Shown: piece after piece, positions 37,407-48,951 of the stretch
How the letters are laid out: every line of letters begins with the position of its first letter
Numbering within the stretch: the stretch's first letter is position 1
Source of the DNA: Neomicrococcus aestuarii
GTDB lineage: Bacteria; Actinomycetota; Actinomycetes; Actinomycetales; Micrococcaceae
Assembly (NCBI RefSeq): GCF_014201135.1
Contig: NZ_JACHDR010000001.1
Span: 2,765,628 to 2,829,627 of the forward strand
Direction: 5' to 3'
Length of the DNA stretch: 64,000 bases
The notes under the pieces: model-generated
The model's database searches: none
What the model was told of the DNA's origin: nothing
Seen by the model: the letters and a program-made list of their open reading frames with translations, nothing else
Position numbers and translations under genes: made by a program

Positions 37407-38569
37407 AGCTCTATCTGCTCCTCATTGCGACGTCCTGCGTCATCGCCTTCTTACTGACACCAGTCATGCGGGCCGTAGGATCACGCTTTGTTGTACCCGC
37501 AGCACTTCGAGAACGGGACGTTCACCAGCGACCCATCCCGAAGCTCGGGGGAGTAGCCATGATCATCGCAGTGCTGATCGGGCTGGCGCTGAGCTCGCAA
37601 ATGCCCTTCTTTCAAGGCGTATTTGCCAACCCACTGCCGCTAAACGGAATCTTTCTCGCCTGCCTCATAGTGCTCGTGGTCGGCGTCATCGATGACATCT
37701 TTGACCTGCGCTGGTACGCCAAGATGGCCGGACAGGCTCTCGCCGGATTGGTGATTGCCCTGAACGGAATCCGCCTGGAAGCCATGCCGGTGGGATGGAT
37801 TCACATCAACAGCGAGAGCTTGCAGATTGGCCTGACCGTTTTTGTCGTTGTCCTGACCATGAACGCCATCAACTTCGTCGATGGTCTGGACGGATTGGCG
37901 GCCGGCGTCGCGGCAATTGGGGCTGCGGCGTTTTTCATCTATTCCTACGTGCTGGCGCGAACCATCAACGAGTTCGATCATTCGAACCTGGCAGCGCTGC
38001 TGATGGCGTTGCTCCTGGGCGCCTCACTAGGATTCCTCATTCACAACTTCTATCCGGCCACCATTTTCATGGGGGAGTCCGGAGCCATGCTCATTGGACT
38101 CATCATGTCCACGGCTGCCTTAGCAGTAACCGCCGATGTTGGCGCGCTGGGCGCATTCCGGTTCCGCAACGTCCCAAGTTACATGCCCATTCTTTTACCG
38201 ATTGCTGTCATCCTGTTGCCTCTCGTTGACCTCGCCGCCGCCGTGGTTCGTAGGACCGCAAGCGGGCGCTCGCCCTTCTCAGCGGACCGCGGTCACCTGC
38301 ACCACAAACTCATTGATGGCGGCTGGACTCAGCGTCAGGCAGTCTTGCTGTTGTACTTATGGTCAGCGCTCGTGGCGTTCGGTACCGTCGCCTTCAACTT
38401 TGTTCATTACGGAATTTTGATTCCCGTGCTGGTGGTCCTGTTCTTGATAACGGCATACATCACGAGCAACCCATGGCAGCGACGCCGCTTGAGACGAGCG
38501 CGTGCGGGGGAGTCGCCGGTTAGGGTCTTCGACGGCGAAACCATGCCGCGTCCAGGAAAAGAGAACTAG
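37403..38569 (+). CDS. wecA: MraY/WecA family undecaprenyl-phosphate sugar-1-phosphate transferase
   Basis: This polytopic enzyme (388 residues, about 10-11 membrane segments) transfers a sugar-1-phosphate, usually GlcNAc-1-P, onto undecaprenyl phosphate to start wall polymer or arabinogalactan-linker type glycans. Family motifs are visible: IPKLGGVAM, VVGVIDDIFDLRW with the Mg-binding Asp pair, NAINFVDGLDGLAAG, and HLHHKLID. The GDSGA position reads MGESGAM. Sequence places it nearer WecA/TagO than MraY. It is coupled to tsaC by ATGA overlap and lies just before the atp operon, a known actinobacterial arrangement. Confidence 0.88.
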   Translation: MKLYLLLIATSCVIAFLLTPVMRAVGSRFVVPAALRERDVHQRPIPKLGGVAMIIAVLIGLALSSQMPFFQGVFANPLPLNGIFLACLIVLVVGVIDDIFDLRWYAKMAGQALAGLVIALNGIRLEAMPVGWIHINSESLQIGLTVFVVVLTMNAINFVDGLDGLAAGVAAIGAAAFFIYSYVLARTINEFDHSNLAALLMALLLGASLGFLIHNFYPATIFMGESGAMLIGLIMSTAALAVTADVGALGAFRFRNVPSYMPILLPIAVILLPLVDLAAAVVRRTASGRSPFSADRGHLHHKLIDGGWTQRQAVLLLYLWSALVAFGTVAFNFVHYGILIPVLVVLFLITAYITSNPWQRRRLRRARAGESPVRVFDGETMPRPGKEN

Positions 38570-38570
38570 C

Positions 38571-39035
38571 GTGACCACACCAGATCAGAACCCCTCCGAG
38601 ACCTCGGGAACATCGCGGGTTCAGGTGTCTGCCGGCACCTCCTCGCCCTGGCTGAAGATACTTATCCAGTGTTTGATCAAGGTCGGTGCTGTCGCCATCT
38701 TTGCCGCAGTGGTCTTTGGCGTTGCTTTGGGTGGAACTGCCGCCGTCAACGTTATTGCCGGCGCACTCTTGGTGATGGTCTTCTCGGGAATCAGCCTCCT
38801 GGTGGCGCACATTGTTGGGAAGCGCAATCCTTCTGCCGTCATTGGCGCCTTCTTGGCTGCCTATGTGGTGAAGGTCGTGGGCTTTGGCATTTTGGTCTTC
38901 GCTTTCCCACGACCGGACTGGCTCATGCCTTCGGTCTTCCTCTGGTCTTCCATTGGCGCTGTGATTCTGTGGCAAATTGCTGAAATGTTCACATTTGCAC
39001 GCACAAGGTGGTTGCTTTACGGGGATACCGCATAA
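38571..39035 (+). CDS. ATP synthase protein I-like membrane protein
   Basis: This 154-residue protein has a short polar N-terminus and four hydrophobic helices (about 25-150). It sits immediately upstream of atpZ and atpB, where AtpI-like assembly factors or Mg2+ transport helpers of the Fo ring are found. Sequence similarity to AtpI is not strong by eye, so the call leans on topology and position. GTG 38571 follows the wecA stop by 1 base and has AGGAAAAGAG upstream. The frame is open upstream inside wecA, but that part is a shadow. Confidence 0.7.
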   Translation: MTTPDQNPSETSGTSRVQVSAGTSSPWLKILIQCLIKVGAVAIFAAVVFGVALGGTAAVNVIAGALLVMVFSGISLLVAHIVGKRNPSAVIGAFLAAYVVKVVGFGILVFAFPRPDWLMPSVFLWSSIGAVILWQIAEMFTFARTRWLLYGDTA

Positions 39036-39104
39036 TTCCGTAGAATAGCCACTGGGCATTCAGCCTTGGCATCGTTCATCACCACACCAAAGCGAAGGTC
39101 ATCG

Positions 39105-39344
39105 TTGACAGTTAATAAGAGAGCGAAGGGTGAGACCGAGGTCTCATTCCGAAAAGACCTTATTGTCTACATACTTGGCGGGATGCTCGCGTGGGGTTTG
39201 ATAGGCTGGGGAGTGGATTACCTCTTCCAGCTGAGTTGGATAAAATTTCTAGGCGTTGTCATTGGCGGCGTTGGCGGGTTTTATCTAGCAGTAATGCACC
39301 GCAATGAACGCGCGCAAGGTCGCGACGCGGGACCACGGACGTAG
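39105..39344 (+). CDS. atpZ: AtpZ/AtpI family protein
   Basis: This 79-residue protein has two membrane helices: ILGGMLAWGLIGWGVDYLF and FLGVVIGGVGGFYLAVM. The GWGVDxLF...GxxxGxxxG pattern is that of AtpZ, which together with AtpI has been linked to Fo assembly and cation supply in other bacteria. TTG 39105 is chosen because GCGAAGG lies 7 bases upstream; an earlier TTG at 39066 has none. A TAGAAT hexamer near 39042 could give it a promoter of its own. Confidence 0.82.
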   Translation: MTVNKRAKGETEVSFRKDLIVYILGGMLAWGLIGWGVDYLFQLSWIKFLGVVIGGVGGFYLAVMHRNERAQGRDAGPRT

Positions 39345-39392
39345 CCCCAAAAACTTAATTTCACTCCGCCTCAATTTCTTGGGTGGAGTGCC

Positions 39393-40235
39393 ATGCCCAC
39401 ACGGACACTGACGAGAGGAATCGCGTTGATTGCGCTTGCGCTTCCGGCTTCTACTTCCCAGGACGGCGTGTTTCACGCCCCCACGCTCGAGGATCTTCAC
39501 CTTCCAGAAATCTTGCCGTGGGGAGCTGAGTACGGAACCGGTTTCGGTAAGCAGATGCTCCTCATCCTCATCTCCGTTGCACTGATTGCTTGGTTCTTCA
39601 TTGCTTCCTCCAAGAAGGGCAAGCTCGTTCCGGGCAAGTTCCAGTTCCTTGGAGAGTCGGCATACTCCTTCATTCGCAATGGCGTTGCAAAGGACGTGAT
39701 CGGTGAGCGCGAATTCAAGCGCTTCGTCCCGATCCTGGTGACCTTCTTCTTCTTCATCTTGGTTAACAACCTGTTCGGATCCATTCCGCTCTTGCAGTTG
39801 CCAACCACCTCCCACGTGGGAACCGCCTACGCTCTAGCCGGCATTGTTTACCTCTACTGGATCTACCTTGGCTTCCAGCGTCACGGTGGCAAGTTCTTCA
39901 AGGTCATGACGGTTCCATCTGGAGTGCCGATGGCCATCCTCCCGTTGATCATCGTCATTGAGATCATCTCGAACTTCTTCGTTCGTCCCATCACCCACAG
40001 CCTCCGTCTTTTTGCGACGATGCTGTCCGGCCACTTGATCATCGCCTTGTCTGCCGCAGGTACTTCGTACTTGCTCTTCGAAGGCGAAGGACTCATGAAG
40101 GGCCTCGGCGTACTTACCCTCGCCGGCGGTGTGGGAATGTACCTCTTCGAAATCTTGATCCAGGTTCTGCAGGCATACGTGTTCGTCCTGCTGACCGCGA
40201 TCTACATCCAGGGCTCGATCTCCGACGCCCACTAG
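39393..40235 (+). CDS. atpB: F0F1 ATP synthase subunit a
   Basis: Subunit a forms the two proton half-channels beside the c-ring. The 280-residue membrane protein carries the essential arginine in THSLRLFATMLSGH near residue 203, and conserved segments FFFFILVNNLFGSIP and LEILIQVLQAYVFVLLTAIYI-type C-terminal helices. The start ATG has GGGTGGAG upstream. A hairpin lies in the 82-bp gap before atpE. Confidence 0.97.
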   Translation: MPTRTLTRGIALIALALPASTSQDGVFHAPTLEDLHLPEILPWGAEYGTGFGKQMLLILISVALIAWFFIASSKKGKLVPGKFQFLGESAYSFIRNGVAKDVIGEREFKRFVPILVTFFFFILVNNLFGSIPLLQLPTTSHVGTAYALAGIVYLYWIYLGFQRHGGKFFKVMTVPSGVPMAILPLIIVIEIISNFFVRPITHSLRLFATMLSGHLIIALSAAGTSYLLFEGEGLMKGLGVLTLAGGVGMYLFEILIQVLQAYVFVLLTAIYIQGSISDAH

Positions 40236-40241
40236 TAGCTG

Positions 40242-40262
40242 TCCCTCTTGAATAAAGAGGGA
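40242..40262 (+). promoter_or_regulatory. Intercistronic hairpin atpB-atpE
   Basis: TCCCTCTT-GAATA-AAGAGGGA is a perfect 8-bp hairpin 6 nt after the atpB stop. No T tract follows, so it looks like an mRNA stability or processing element rather than a terminator. A second weaker pair (CCACCA with TGGTGG) follows before atpE. Confidence 0.5.
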
Positions 40263-40317
40263 AACCACCAATCGCATCAAATTGCCTCCGCCTATGGTGG
40301 CTCTTGAAAGGAACAAA

Positions 40318-40533
40318 ATGGAAATCCAAGGCTCCCTTAACCTCATTGGATACGGCCTTTCCGCTATCGGCGGTGGTATCGGCGTTGGTTTGGTCTTCGC
40401 GGCCTACATCAACGGTGTTGCTCGCCAGCCTGAAGCGCAGCGCGTTCTTCAGCCAATCGCCTTCCTTGGCCTTGCACTTACTGAAGCACTCGCTATCCTC
40501 GGCCTCGTCTTCTCCTTCGTTATCGGCGCCTAG
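40318..40533 (+). CDS. atpE: F0F1 ATP synthase subunit c
   Basis: Subunit c is the proteolipid of the rotor ring. The 71-residue hairpin protein has the glycine-rich first helix [18 protein letters not shown], the polar loop ARQPEAQ, and the ion-binding Glu56 in [11 protein letters not shown]. Lack of the sodium-site polar set around Glu56 suggests proton coupling. ATG 40318 is chosen for AAAGGA 7 bases upstream and family length. The gene is bracketed by hairpins on both sides, which could raise its expression relative to its neighbours. Confidence 0.97.
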   Translation: MEIQGSLNLIGYGLSAIGGGIGVGLVFAAYINGVARQPEAQRVLQPIAFLGLALTEALAILGLVFSFVIGA

Positions 40534-40552
40534 TTACTGGTTTTCCAGTAAC
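40533..40552 (+). promoter_or_regulatory. Intercistronic hairpin atpE-atpF
   Basis: GTTACTGG-TTTT-CCAGTAAC is a perfect 8-bp hairpin with a four-T loop, overlapping the last base of the atpE stop codon. Such a position suits protection of the atpE 3' end. Confidence 0.5.
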
Positions 40553-40579
40553 CAAGCCGAACTAGTGAAAGACGGGTGA

Positions 40580-41133
<554 letters not shown>

Positions 41134-41134
<1 letters not shown>

Positions 41135-41943
41135 TGTCTCGCGTATCAAGTGAATCCCTCGCGCAAGCTCAGGCCGTCCTCGAGTCCAAATTGGGCTCGA
41201 ACGACGTTGAGCTTGCAAAAGAATTGTTCGCGGTTCTGGGCATCGTGGACAGCAACGCCGGTCTCCGGCGTGCGCTGACTGATCCTTCCCGCGAGGGTCA
41301 GGACAAGGTAAACCTCGTTTCCGGTCTGTTGAACGGGAAGGTATCCGGCGCAACGAACGAAATCGTCGCAAAACTTGCTGGCTCTCGTTGGGGCGACCCC
41401 CGCGACATCGGGGATGCGCTTGAGACGCTTGGAGCAACGGCGGCCATTTCCTCCGCTGAAAAGAATGGTTCTGAAGGACTCGAGCGACTTGAAGATGAAC
41501 TCTTCTCGTTCAATCGTGTTGTTGCTTCTAGCCATGATGTTCAGCGCGCGCTGGATGAACCTCAAGCAGATGCCACCGCGAAAGAGAAGCTTGCTTTCGC
41601 CTTGGTACCTAACGCTTCTGATGCAGCCAAGTCGCTGATTGGTCAGGCAGTTGCCGCTCCACGCGGACACAAGCCAACTGATTTGGTGCAGTCCTTCCTG
41701 GGACTCGTTGCCAAGCGTCAGCAGCGTTGGATTGCAGATGTAACGGTGACTCGTCCTCTGACGGATGAGCAACTGCGCCGTCTGCAGAACGGGCTCAACA
41801 ATTTGTACCAGCGCGACTTGAAGATCAACGTCAACGTCAACCCGGCGTTGATTGGCGGAATCCGCGTTGAGGTAGGGGACGAAGTTGTTGACGCATCTTC
41901 GGCTTCACGCCTTGCGGAATTGCGACGACGTCTGGCCAGCTAA
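41134..41943 (+). CDS. atpH: F0F1 ATP synthase subunit delta
   Basis: Subunit delta (OSCP type) joins the peripheral stalk to the alpha3beta3 head. At 269 residues it is longer than the E. coli form, as usual in actinobacteria. Conserved C-terminal features are DVTVTRPLTDEQLRRLQNGL and NVNPALIGGIRVEVGDEVVD near residues 205-255. It begins within the TGATG junction with atpF. A short hairpin (AAGTACC..GGTACTT) overlaps its stop region. Confidence 0.95.
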
Positions 41944-41959
41944 GTACCTCAAGGTACTT
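41942..41959 (+). promoter_or_regulatory. Intercistronic hairpin atpH-atpA
   Basis: AAGTACC-TCAA-GGTACTT is a 7-bp perfect hairpin that starts inside the atpH stop codon, in a 108-bp gap before atpA. No T tract of note follows. Confidence 0.4.
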
Positions 41960-42051
41960 TCCAGCCACTCACGGACTAAAGACTTATTCATTTCCGATCG
42001 GCCCTCTTTCACAGAAGGACTGATCACCAATTAGGAGAGCAGGGACTGCAG

Positions 42052-43689
42052 ATGGCCGATTTGACCATCAACGCCGATGACGTCCGCAATGCCTTGAACG
42101 ACTTCGCGGCGTCCTACCAACCGGGCACCACGGAGCGCGTAGAGGTCGGACATGTCACGACGGCTAGCGACGGCATCGCTAAGGTGGAGGGTCTTCCCTC
42201 CGTCATGGCAAACGAACTTCTTCGCTTCGAAGACGGCACCTTGGGCTTGGCCCAGAACCTCGATACCCGCGAAATCGGCGTCGTTGTTCTTGGTGACTTC
42301 ACGGGCATCGAAGAAGGCCAGGAAGTGCACCGCACGGGCGAGATTCTTTCGGTCCCAGTCGGCGACAACTTCCTTGGACGCGTTGTCGATCCACTGGGTA
42401 ACCCCATCGACGATCTCGGTGAGATCGTCGCCGAGGGTCGCCGCGCACTGGAGCTTCAGGCACCTGGTGTGACCATGCGTAAGTCGGTGCACGAGCCACT
42501 TCAGACTGGCCTCAAGGCAATCGACTCCATGATCCCGGTTGGCCGTGGACAGCGTCAGCTGATCATTGGCGACCGCCAGACCGGCAAGACCGCAATCGCC
42601 GTTGACGCCATCATCAACCAGAAGGCTAACTGGGCAACCGGTGACGTTACCAAGCAGGTTCGCTGCGTATACGTTGCTATCGGCCAGAAGGCTTCCACGA
42701 TCGCTGCAGTTCGCCAGACCCTCGAGGATCACGGCGCGCTCGAGTACACGACCATCGTCGCGTCTCCAGCATCTGACTCTGCAGGCTTCAAGTACTTGGC
42801 TCCATACGCAGGCTCGGCCATTGGTCAGCACTGGATGTACGGTGGCAAGCACGTTCTCATCGTGTTCGATGATCTCTCGAAGCAGGCTGAAGCCTACCGT
42901 GCCGTGTCCCTGTTGCTCCGTCGTCCGCCAGGACGCGAAGCCTACCCAGGCGACGTCTTCTACCTACACTCTCGTCTCCTCGAGCGTTGTGCAAAGCTCT
43001 CTGACGAGCTCGGCGCAGGTTCGATGACCGGTCTTCCGATCATCGAGACGAAGGCAAATGACGTTTCGGCTTACATTCCGACCAACGTTATCTCCATCAC
43101 CGACGGCCAGATCTTCTTGCAGTCGGACCTCTTCAACGCCAACCAGCGCCCAGCTGTCGACGTGGGTATCTCCGTTTCCCGCGTTGGTGGTGCAGCACAG
43201 GTCAAGGCTATGAAGAAGGTCTCCGGTACCTTGAAGCTTGACTTGGCTCAGTACCGCGACATGCAGGCATTCGCGATGTTCGCATCTGACTTGGATGCCG
43301 CATCCCGTCAGCAGCTGACCCGTGGTGCTCGTTTGATGGAGCTCCTCAAGCAGGGTCAGTACCAGCCGTACCCAGTTGAGGATCAGGTTGTCTCCGTATG
43401 GGCCGGCACCAACGGCTACTTGGATGACGTTCCTGTAGAAGATGTAATTCGCTTTGAGCAGGAATTCCTTTCGCACCTCAAGCACCGCACGGATGTGCTC
43501 AACACGATCGCTCAGACCAACCTCCTTGAGGATTCGACCGTCGACGCTTTGAAGTCGAACATCGTTGAATTCAAGAAGGGCTTCTTCGGCGAAGGCGACA
43601 ACCACTTGGTTGGCGCTGGACACGAAGAGCACAAGGCAATCGACGCTGAGTCTGTCGACCAAGAACAAATCGTCCGCCAGAAGCGCTAG
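42052..43689 (+). CDS. atpA: F0F1 ATP synthase subunit alpha
   Basis: Alpha is the regulatory nucleotide-binding subunit of F1. The 545-residue protein has Walker A GDRQTGKT near residue 173, [20 protein letters not shown], and the arginine-finger region [14 protein letters not shown] [16 protein letters not shown] (here [11 protein letters not shown]). The C-terminal tail [20 protein letters not shown] is longer than in E. coli and typical of actinobacteria. It starts at ATG with AGGAGAG upstream. A 16-bp hairpin separates it from atpG. Confidence 0.97.
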   Translation: MADLTINADDVRNALNDFAASYQPGTTERVEVGHVTTASDGIAKVEGLPSVMANELLRFEDGTLGLAQNLDTREIGVVVLGDFTGIEEGQEVHRTGEILSVPVGDNFLGRVVDPLGNPIDDLGEIVAEGRRALELQAPGVTMRKSVHEPLQTGLKAIDSMIPVGRGQRQLIIGDRQTGKTAIAVDAIINQKANWATGDVTKQVRCVYVAIGQKASTIAAVRQTLEDHGALEYTTIVASPASDSAGFKYLAPYAGSAIGQHWMYGGKHVLIVFDDLSKQAEAYRAVSLLLRRPPGREAYPGDVFYLHSRLLERCAKLSDELGAGSMTGLPIIETKANDVSAYIPTNVISITDGQIFLQSDLFNANQRPAVDVGISVSRVGGAAQVKAMKKVSGTLKLDLAQYRDMQAFAMFASDLDAASRQQLTRGARLMELLKQGQYQPYPVEDQVVSVWAGTNGYLDDVPVEDVIRFEQEFLSHLKHRTDVLNTIAQTNLLEDSTVDALKSNIVEFKKGFFGEGDNHLVGAGHEEHKAIDAESVDQEQIVRQKR

Positions 43690-43696
43690 TTTTCAT

Positions 43697-43733
43697 AAGG
43701 TTCGGCGTTAGGGAATACCTAGCGCCGAACCTT
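43697..43733 (+). promoter_or_regulatory. Intercistronic hairpin atpA-atpG
   Basis: Arms 43697-43712 and 43718-43733 (AAGGTTCGGCGTTAGG) pair over 16 positions with one G-U wobble and a 5-nt loop. The stop of atpA is 8 nt upstream and the atpG ATG about 20 nt downstream. There is no T tract. It could hold down atpG (one copy per complex) relative to atpA (three copies); that is inference. Confidence 0.55.
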
Positions 43734-43753
43734 GGAAAACGGAAAGGATCACT

Positions 43754-44638
43754 ATGGGAGCCCAGATTCGGGTCTACCGTCAGAAGATCACTGCCACTTC
43801 GGCGATGCGAAAGATCTTCAAGGCGATGGAGCTGATCGCTACTTCCCGTATTGGAAAGGCTCGTGGCCGCGTTGCCTCGTCATTGCCTTACTCCAATGCG
43901 ATCACGCGCGCTGTGTCGGCTGTTGCCTCGCAACACGAGATTGATCACCCGTTGACGCGCGAGCACACCGATGCTCGTCGTTCGGCTGTCTTGGTCATGA
44001 CCTCCGACCGCGGTTTGGCTGGTTCTTACTCGGCAAGCGTTTTGAAGCAGGCCGAGTCGCTGATCACCAAGCTACGCGACGAAAACAAGGAAGTTGTCAC
44101 GTACATTCTTGGCCGTAAGGGCCAGGCGTACTTCGACTTCCGTAACCGCGAGTACAAGCAGGTGTGGACGGGTAACACCGACGCCCCAGTCTTCGAAGTA
44201 GCACGAGAGATCGGCAATGTTCTTGTCGATTCCTTCAATGCAGCTTACGAAGACGGTGGAGTCGACGAAATCCACCTTGTATTCACTCAGTTCAAGTCGA
44301 TGGTGACCCAGGAGCCTACGGTTGTCCGTTTGCTTCCTTTGGAAGTCGTCGAGCAAGAAGTAACGAATCAAGAAGAGCTTCTTCCGCTGTATGAGTTTGA
44401 GCCAGAACCGGCACAGGTTCTTGACGCTCTCTTGCCGCGTTACATCGAATCCCGCATCTTCACGGCCATGCTTCAGGCAGCAGCTTCCGAGCTCGCAGCC
44501 CGTCAGCGCGCTATGAAGTCCGCCGGTGATAACGCTAGCGAGCTGATCAAGAAGTACACGCGACTGCGTAATAACGCCCGCCAGGCTGAAATTACTCAGG
44601 AACTGACGGAAATCGTGGCCGGCGCGGACGCGCTCTGA
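43754..44638 (+). CDS. atpG: F0F1 ATP synthase subunit gamma
   Basis: Gamma is the central rotor shaft. The 294-residue protein begins [20 protein letters not shown], the N-terminal coiled-coil helix, and ends with the C-terminal helix [20 protein letters not shown], carrying the conserved LxxxYNRxRQAxIT pattern. It also has [16 protein letters not shown] near residue 78. It starts at ATG with GGAAAGGA 7 bases upstream and lies between alpha and beta as in the classical order. Confidence 0.97.
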   Translation: MGAQIRVYRQKITATSAMRKIFKAMELIATSRIGKARGRVASSLPYSNAITRAVSAVASQHEIDHPLTREHTDARRSAVLVMTSDRGLAGSYSASVLKQAESLITKLRDENKEVVTYILGRKGQAYFDFRNREYKQVWTGNTDAPVFEVAREIGNVLVDSFNAAYEDGGVDEIHLVFTQFKSMVTQEPTVVRLLPLEVVEQEVTNQEELLPLYEFEPEPAQVLDALLPRYIESRIFTAMLQAAASELAARQRAMKSAGDNASELIKKYTRLRNNARQAEITQELTEIVAGADAL

Positions 44639-44653
44639 CACATCGTCAACTAA

Positions 44654-46156
<1,503 letters not shown>

Positions 46157-46157
46157 G

Positions 46158-46427
46158 ATGGCTGAACTTCAGGTAGAAGTAGTCGCAGCGGATCACTTCT
46201 TGTGGTCCGGTGCGGCCACCTTGGTCAAAGCTCGTACCTCTGAAGGTGAGATCGGTGTTCTTCCCGGTCACACTCCGGTACTTGCTGTGTTGGCCCCCGG
46301 CGAGCTCGAGATCGTGCCCGTCGAGGGGAACCGAATCACGCTAAAGGCTGATGGTGGTTTCTTCTCCGTTGACAGCAATCGAGTTGTCATTGTTGCCGAT
46401 AATGCAGAAATGCAAGAATCGGCCTAG
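46158..46427 (+). CDS. atpC: F0F1 ATP synthase subunit epsilon
   Basis: Epsilon links the gamma shaft to the c-ring and in many bacteria inhibits ATP hydrolysis. At 89 residues it consists of the beta-sandwich domain only (ASTLVKARTSEGEIGVLPGHTP-type motif, here ATLVKARTSEGEIGVLPGHT) and lacks the C-terminal helical pair seen in E. coli. This short form is common in actinobacteria and suggests weak epsilon inhibition. It begins 1 base after atpD and is followed by the DUF2550 gene. Confidence 0.95.
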   Translation: MAELQVEVVAADHFLWSGAATLVKARTSEGEIGVLPGHTPVLAVLAPGELEIVPVEGNRITLKADGGFFSVDSNRVVIVADNAEMQESA

Positions 46428-46448
46428 GTAGAAACTCACATCGCAGCC

Positions 46449-46880
46449 TTGGGTGATTCAGGAATCGTCTTCGCTGTATTAGCCGGCGCACTGCTATTGG
46501 TCTTCCTCTTCTTGGGAGCCATGGCAGTGCGCCGCTTTCAGCTGCGAAGAGAACTAGGAACATTTGACGCGTCACTTTCCACGCGTCCTGGTCATTGGAC
46601 CATGGGCATTTGCCGCTATCAGGAGGACTCGCTCGAGTTCTTGCGCTTGTTCTCCGTCTCGTGGGTGCCCGCGAAAACTTACGTGCGTAGCGATCTCACC
46701 ATTCTTGGATGGCGCGAGCCTGAAGAATTTGAGCGCGCACGGCTGTTGCCTGGCTCTGTAATGGTCCAATTGCAGTGCCGTGGGGAAGACTTTAACGTCG
46801 CCATGAAGTACGGCGCCTACAACGGCCTCTCCGCATGGATTGAGGCTGGCCCAGCCGTGGGCGTGGGTATCTGGCGCTAA
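46449..46880 (+). CDS. DUF2550 family membrane protein
   Basis: This 143-residue protein has one N-terminal membrane helix (about 7-27, FAVLAGALLLVFLFLGAMAV) and a basic, then soluble part containing GHWTMGICRYQEDSLEFLRL. Members of DUF2550 are found next to atpC across actinobacteria, but no function is known to me. The start is a TTG at 46449 without a strong Shine-Dalgarno, so it is probably translated by read-through or re-initiation from atpC 21 bases upstream. It ends 13 bases before the convergent nagA. Confidence 0.8.
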   Translation: MGDSGIVFAVLAGALLLVFLFLGAMAVRRFQLRRELGTFDASLSTRPGHWTMGICRYQEDSLEFLRLFSVSWVPAKTYVRSDLTILGWREPEEFERARLLPGSVMVQLQCRGEDFNVAMKYGAYNGLSAWIEAGPAVGVGIWR

Positions 46881-46893
46881 TCGCGCCAGCCTT

Positions 46894-48138
46894 CTAGCGG
46901 AGTTTTTCTCCCGCACGGATCACTTCGGTGGGTTCGAAATTTTGATCAACCACCACAAGATCCGCCCGGAAACCTCGGTGAATTAGACCGAGCTCGTCCT
47001 CGAGACCCAAGACTCCCGCAGGAATCTTGGTCATCGCGTCAAGTACCCGGGAAAGTTCTACGCCATTCTTCGTGGTTTCTCGAAGTGCGTCTAGCAGCGT
47101 CATGGTGCCGCCAGCCAAATGCAGCTCTCCATCCACCATCAGCTCCGCAGTGAAATCACCGCTAGCTTGACGAGTCACGTTCACTTCAGAGGCACCCAAC
47201 GCGTACTTACCCTCGGGCGCTTGTGTCCCGGCCATGGAGTCGGAGACGATAACGATGTTGGAAGACTGAACAATGCGGAACACAAAGTTCAAAACCTCGT
47301 AGTCCACGTGGTGGCCGTCAGCTATCAGTTCGAGAACCGCTCCACGAAGAGACGCCGCCTTGAGCGCTGCTCCTACGGCGCCGGGCTCGCGGTGGTGGAA
47401 GACGGGCATGGCATTGAAAAGATGCGTGATGAGCGGGACTTCGGTATAGCCGCTGAAGCCGGCGCTCTCGAGTTGCTCTCGTGCTTCTGCTAGCGCGGCG
47501 GTCATTTGTTGGGCCGAAGCGTTAGTGTGTCCGAAAGCTGGCAGGACTCCGTGGCTGGCCAGCAGTTCAACAAGTTCGGACGTCCGTGGAAGTTCTGGCG
47601 CCAGCGTCATGCAGCGCACGCGGCCTTCTCCGGCGAGCACCAATTCTTCGGCTAGTTCCAGATCGATATCGAGGATGGCGGAGCCATCCTGGGCGCCGGC
47701 CCGATCGGGGGAGAGGAACGGACCCTCGAGGTGAATTCCGGCAGCCAAGTTGTCATGACAAGCTGACGTGCACTGTTCAATAGCCGTCAGAAGATCGGCA
47801 TGAGGCAAGGTAACCAACGAAATTTGTGCCGTCGTGGTGCCAGCGCGGTGTAGTTCGTGCAGACCGCGGGCAACGTCGTCAGCGGATGCGGTGGAGAAAT
47901 CAACGCCTGCGATGCCGTGAACATGCAGGTCAACCAGCCCTGGGATCACCATGTGTCCCGCTGGTAGGGCAGTCTCTACAGCCGATTCGTCATTGCGAAA
48001 TTCCGCAAAGGGCCCGGCATACACAATGCGATCGCCTTGGTAGGACACAGCGGCGTCCTCCACCACGGTGCCGTCCACATAGGCCTTACCGCGAAAGTAG
48101 CGAGCGTCGTTGCTGTTGGTCTGCGCGTCGGCGTACAT
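46894..48138 (-). CDS. nagA: N-acetylglucosamine-6-phosphate deacetylase
   Basis: NagA deacetylates GlcNAc-6-P to glucosamine-6-P in amino-sugar and cell-wall recycling. The 414-residue amidohydrolase has the metal motif LVDLHVHGIAGVDF near residue 70, the catalytic-site HLEGPFLSPDRAGAQ, FGHTNASAQ and the TIM-barrel Asp in VSDSMAGT. No other nag genes are near. It starts at ATG; TAAGAT lies exactly 6 nt upstream and there is no Shine-Dalgarno, so the mRNA is probably leaderless. Confidence 0.93.
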   Translation of the reverse strand: MYADAQTNSNDARYFRGKAYVDGTVVEDAAVSYQGDRIVYAGPFAEFRNDESAVETALPAGHMVIPGLVDLHVHGIAGVDFSTASADDVARGLHELHRAGTTTAQISLVTLPHADLLTAIEQCTSACHDNLAAGIHLEGPFLSPDRAGAQDGSAILDIDLELAEELVLAGEGRVRCMTLAPELPRTSELVELLASHGVLPAFGHTNASAQQMTAALAEAREQLESAGFSGYTEVPLITHLFNAMPVFHHREPGAVGAALKAASLRGAVLELIADGHHVDYEVLNFVFRIVQSSNIVIVSDSMAGTQAPEGKYALGASEVNVTRQASGDFTAELMVDGELHLAGGTMTLLDALRETTKNGVELSRVLDAMTKIPAGVLGLEDELGLIHRGFRADLVVVDQNFEPTEVIRAGEKLR

Positions 48139-48144
48139 AGTCCC

Positions 48145-48150
48145 ATCTTA
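48145..48150 (-). promoter_or_regulatory. -10 element of nagA (probable leaderless start)
   Basis: TAAGAT on the minus strand ends 6 nt before the nagA ATG at 48138. Confidence 0.5.
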
Positions 48151-48173
48151 GGGGTGCCGCACCCGCGTAAGGG

Positions 48174-48869
48174 TTAGAACAAACGCCCGGCGACGTCGTC
48201 GTACCCGCGTAGTGCGTCATAATCGAGAGTCACGCACGTGATTCCGCGATCTTCAGCAAGCGTTCGAGCCTGCGGTTTGATGGTCTGAGCCGCAAAAATA
48301 CCGCGCACCGGCGCCAACAGCGGATCGCGATTCATGAGCTCAAGGTAGCGTGTCAGTTGCTCCACGCCATCGATGTTGCCGTGGCGCTTGAGCTCGACAG
48401 CAACCGAGGCCCCCTTCGCATCGCGTGCCAAAATATCCACCGGCCCAATGGCGGTCATGTATTCGCGGCGCACCAGCTTGAAGCCGGCGCCGAGAACCTC
48501 GATCTGCTCGGCGAGCAAGCGCTGTAGGTCCGCCTCCACGCCGTCCTTGATGAGCCCGGGATCCACACCCAGATCGTGCGTGAGATCTTGATGAATCGCA
48601 TGAATGTTGATGATGAGACGGTCATCGCTCTTGGCATGCTGCACGGTCCATACCTGTACGACGCCGCTGGCTTGCGTTTCCTCGTCGGGCTCACTTTCGC
48701 GGAAGGTCGCTGGGGGAGACATCCAGTTCAGCGGCTTGTAGGAGCCGCCGTCGGAGTGCACCAAAACAGAGCCATCGGCTTTGAGCACGAGCAATCGTGT
48801 AGCTAGCGGGAGGTGCGCGCGCAAGCGGCCCTCGTAGTCAACGGAACAATCAGCAATCACTAAACGCAC
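48174..48869 (-). CDS. nucS: Mismatch-specific endonuclease NucS
   Basis: NucS (EndoMS) performs non-canonical mismatch repair in actinobacteria and archaea lacking MutS/MutL, cutting both strands at mismatches. The 231-residue protein has the N-terminal dimerisation domain ([20 protein letters not shown]) and a C-terminal RecB-like nuclease domain with [20 protein letters not shown] and the conserved QxxxY-type QLTRYLELM. It starts at GTG; TAAGCT 6 nt upstream and no Shine-Dalgarno suggest a leaderless mRNA. The C-terminal part differs from many homologues in having no obvious beta-clamp-binding peptide. Confidence 0.92.
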   Translation of the reverse strand: MRLVIADCSVDYEGRLRAHLPLATRLLVLKADGSVLVHSDGGSYKPLNWMSPPATFRESEPDEETQASGVVQVWTVQHAKSDDRLIINIHAIHQDLTHDLGVDPGLIKDGVEADLQRLLAEQIEVLGAGFKLVRREYMTAIGPVDILARDAKGASVAVELKRHGNIDGVEQLTRYLELMNRDPLLAPVRGIFAAQTIKPQARTLAEDRGITCVTLDYDALRGYDDVAGRLF

Positions 48870-48875
48870 CCCGAT

Positions 48876-48881
48876 AGCTTA
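48876..48881 (-). promoter_or_regulatory. -10 element of nucS (probable leaderless start)
   Basis: TAAGCT on the minus strand ends 6 nt before the GTG at 48869. Confidence 0.45.
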
Positions 48882-48951
48882 CGGTAGCGCGGCCGTAATC
48901 GTTGCGCGCCGTGATGCCGGGGGACCCTCACTCATGGGAGAGAATAGACGC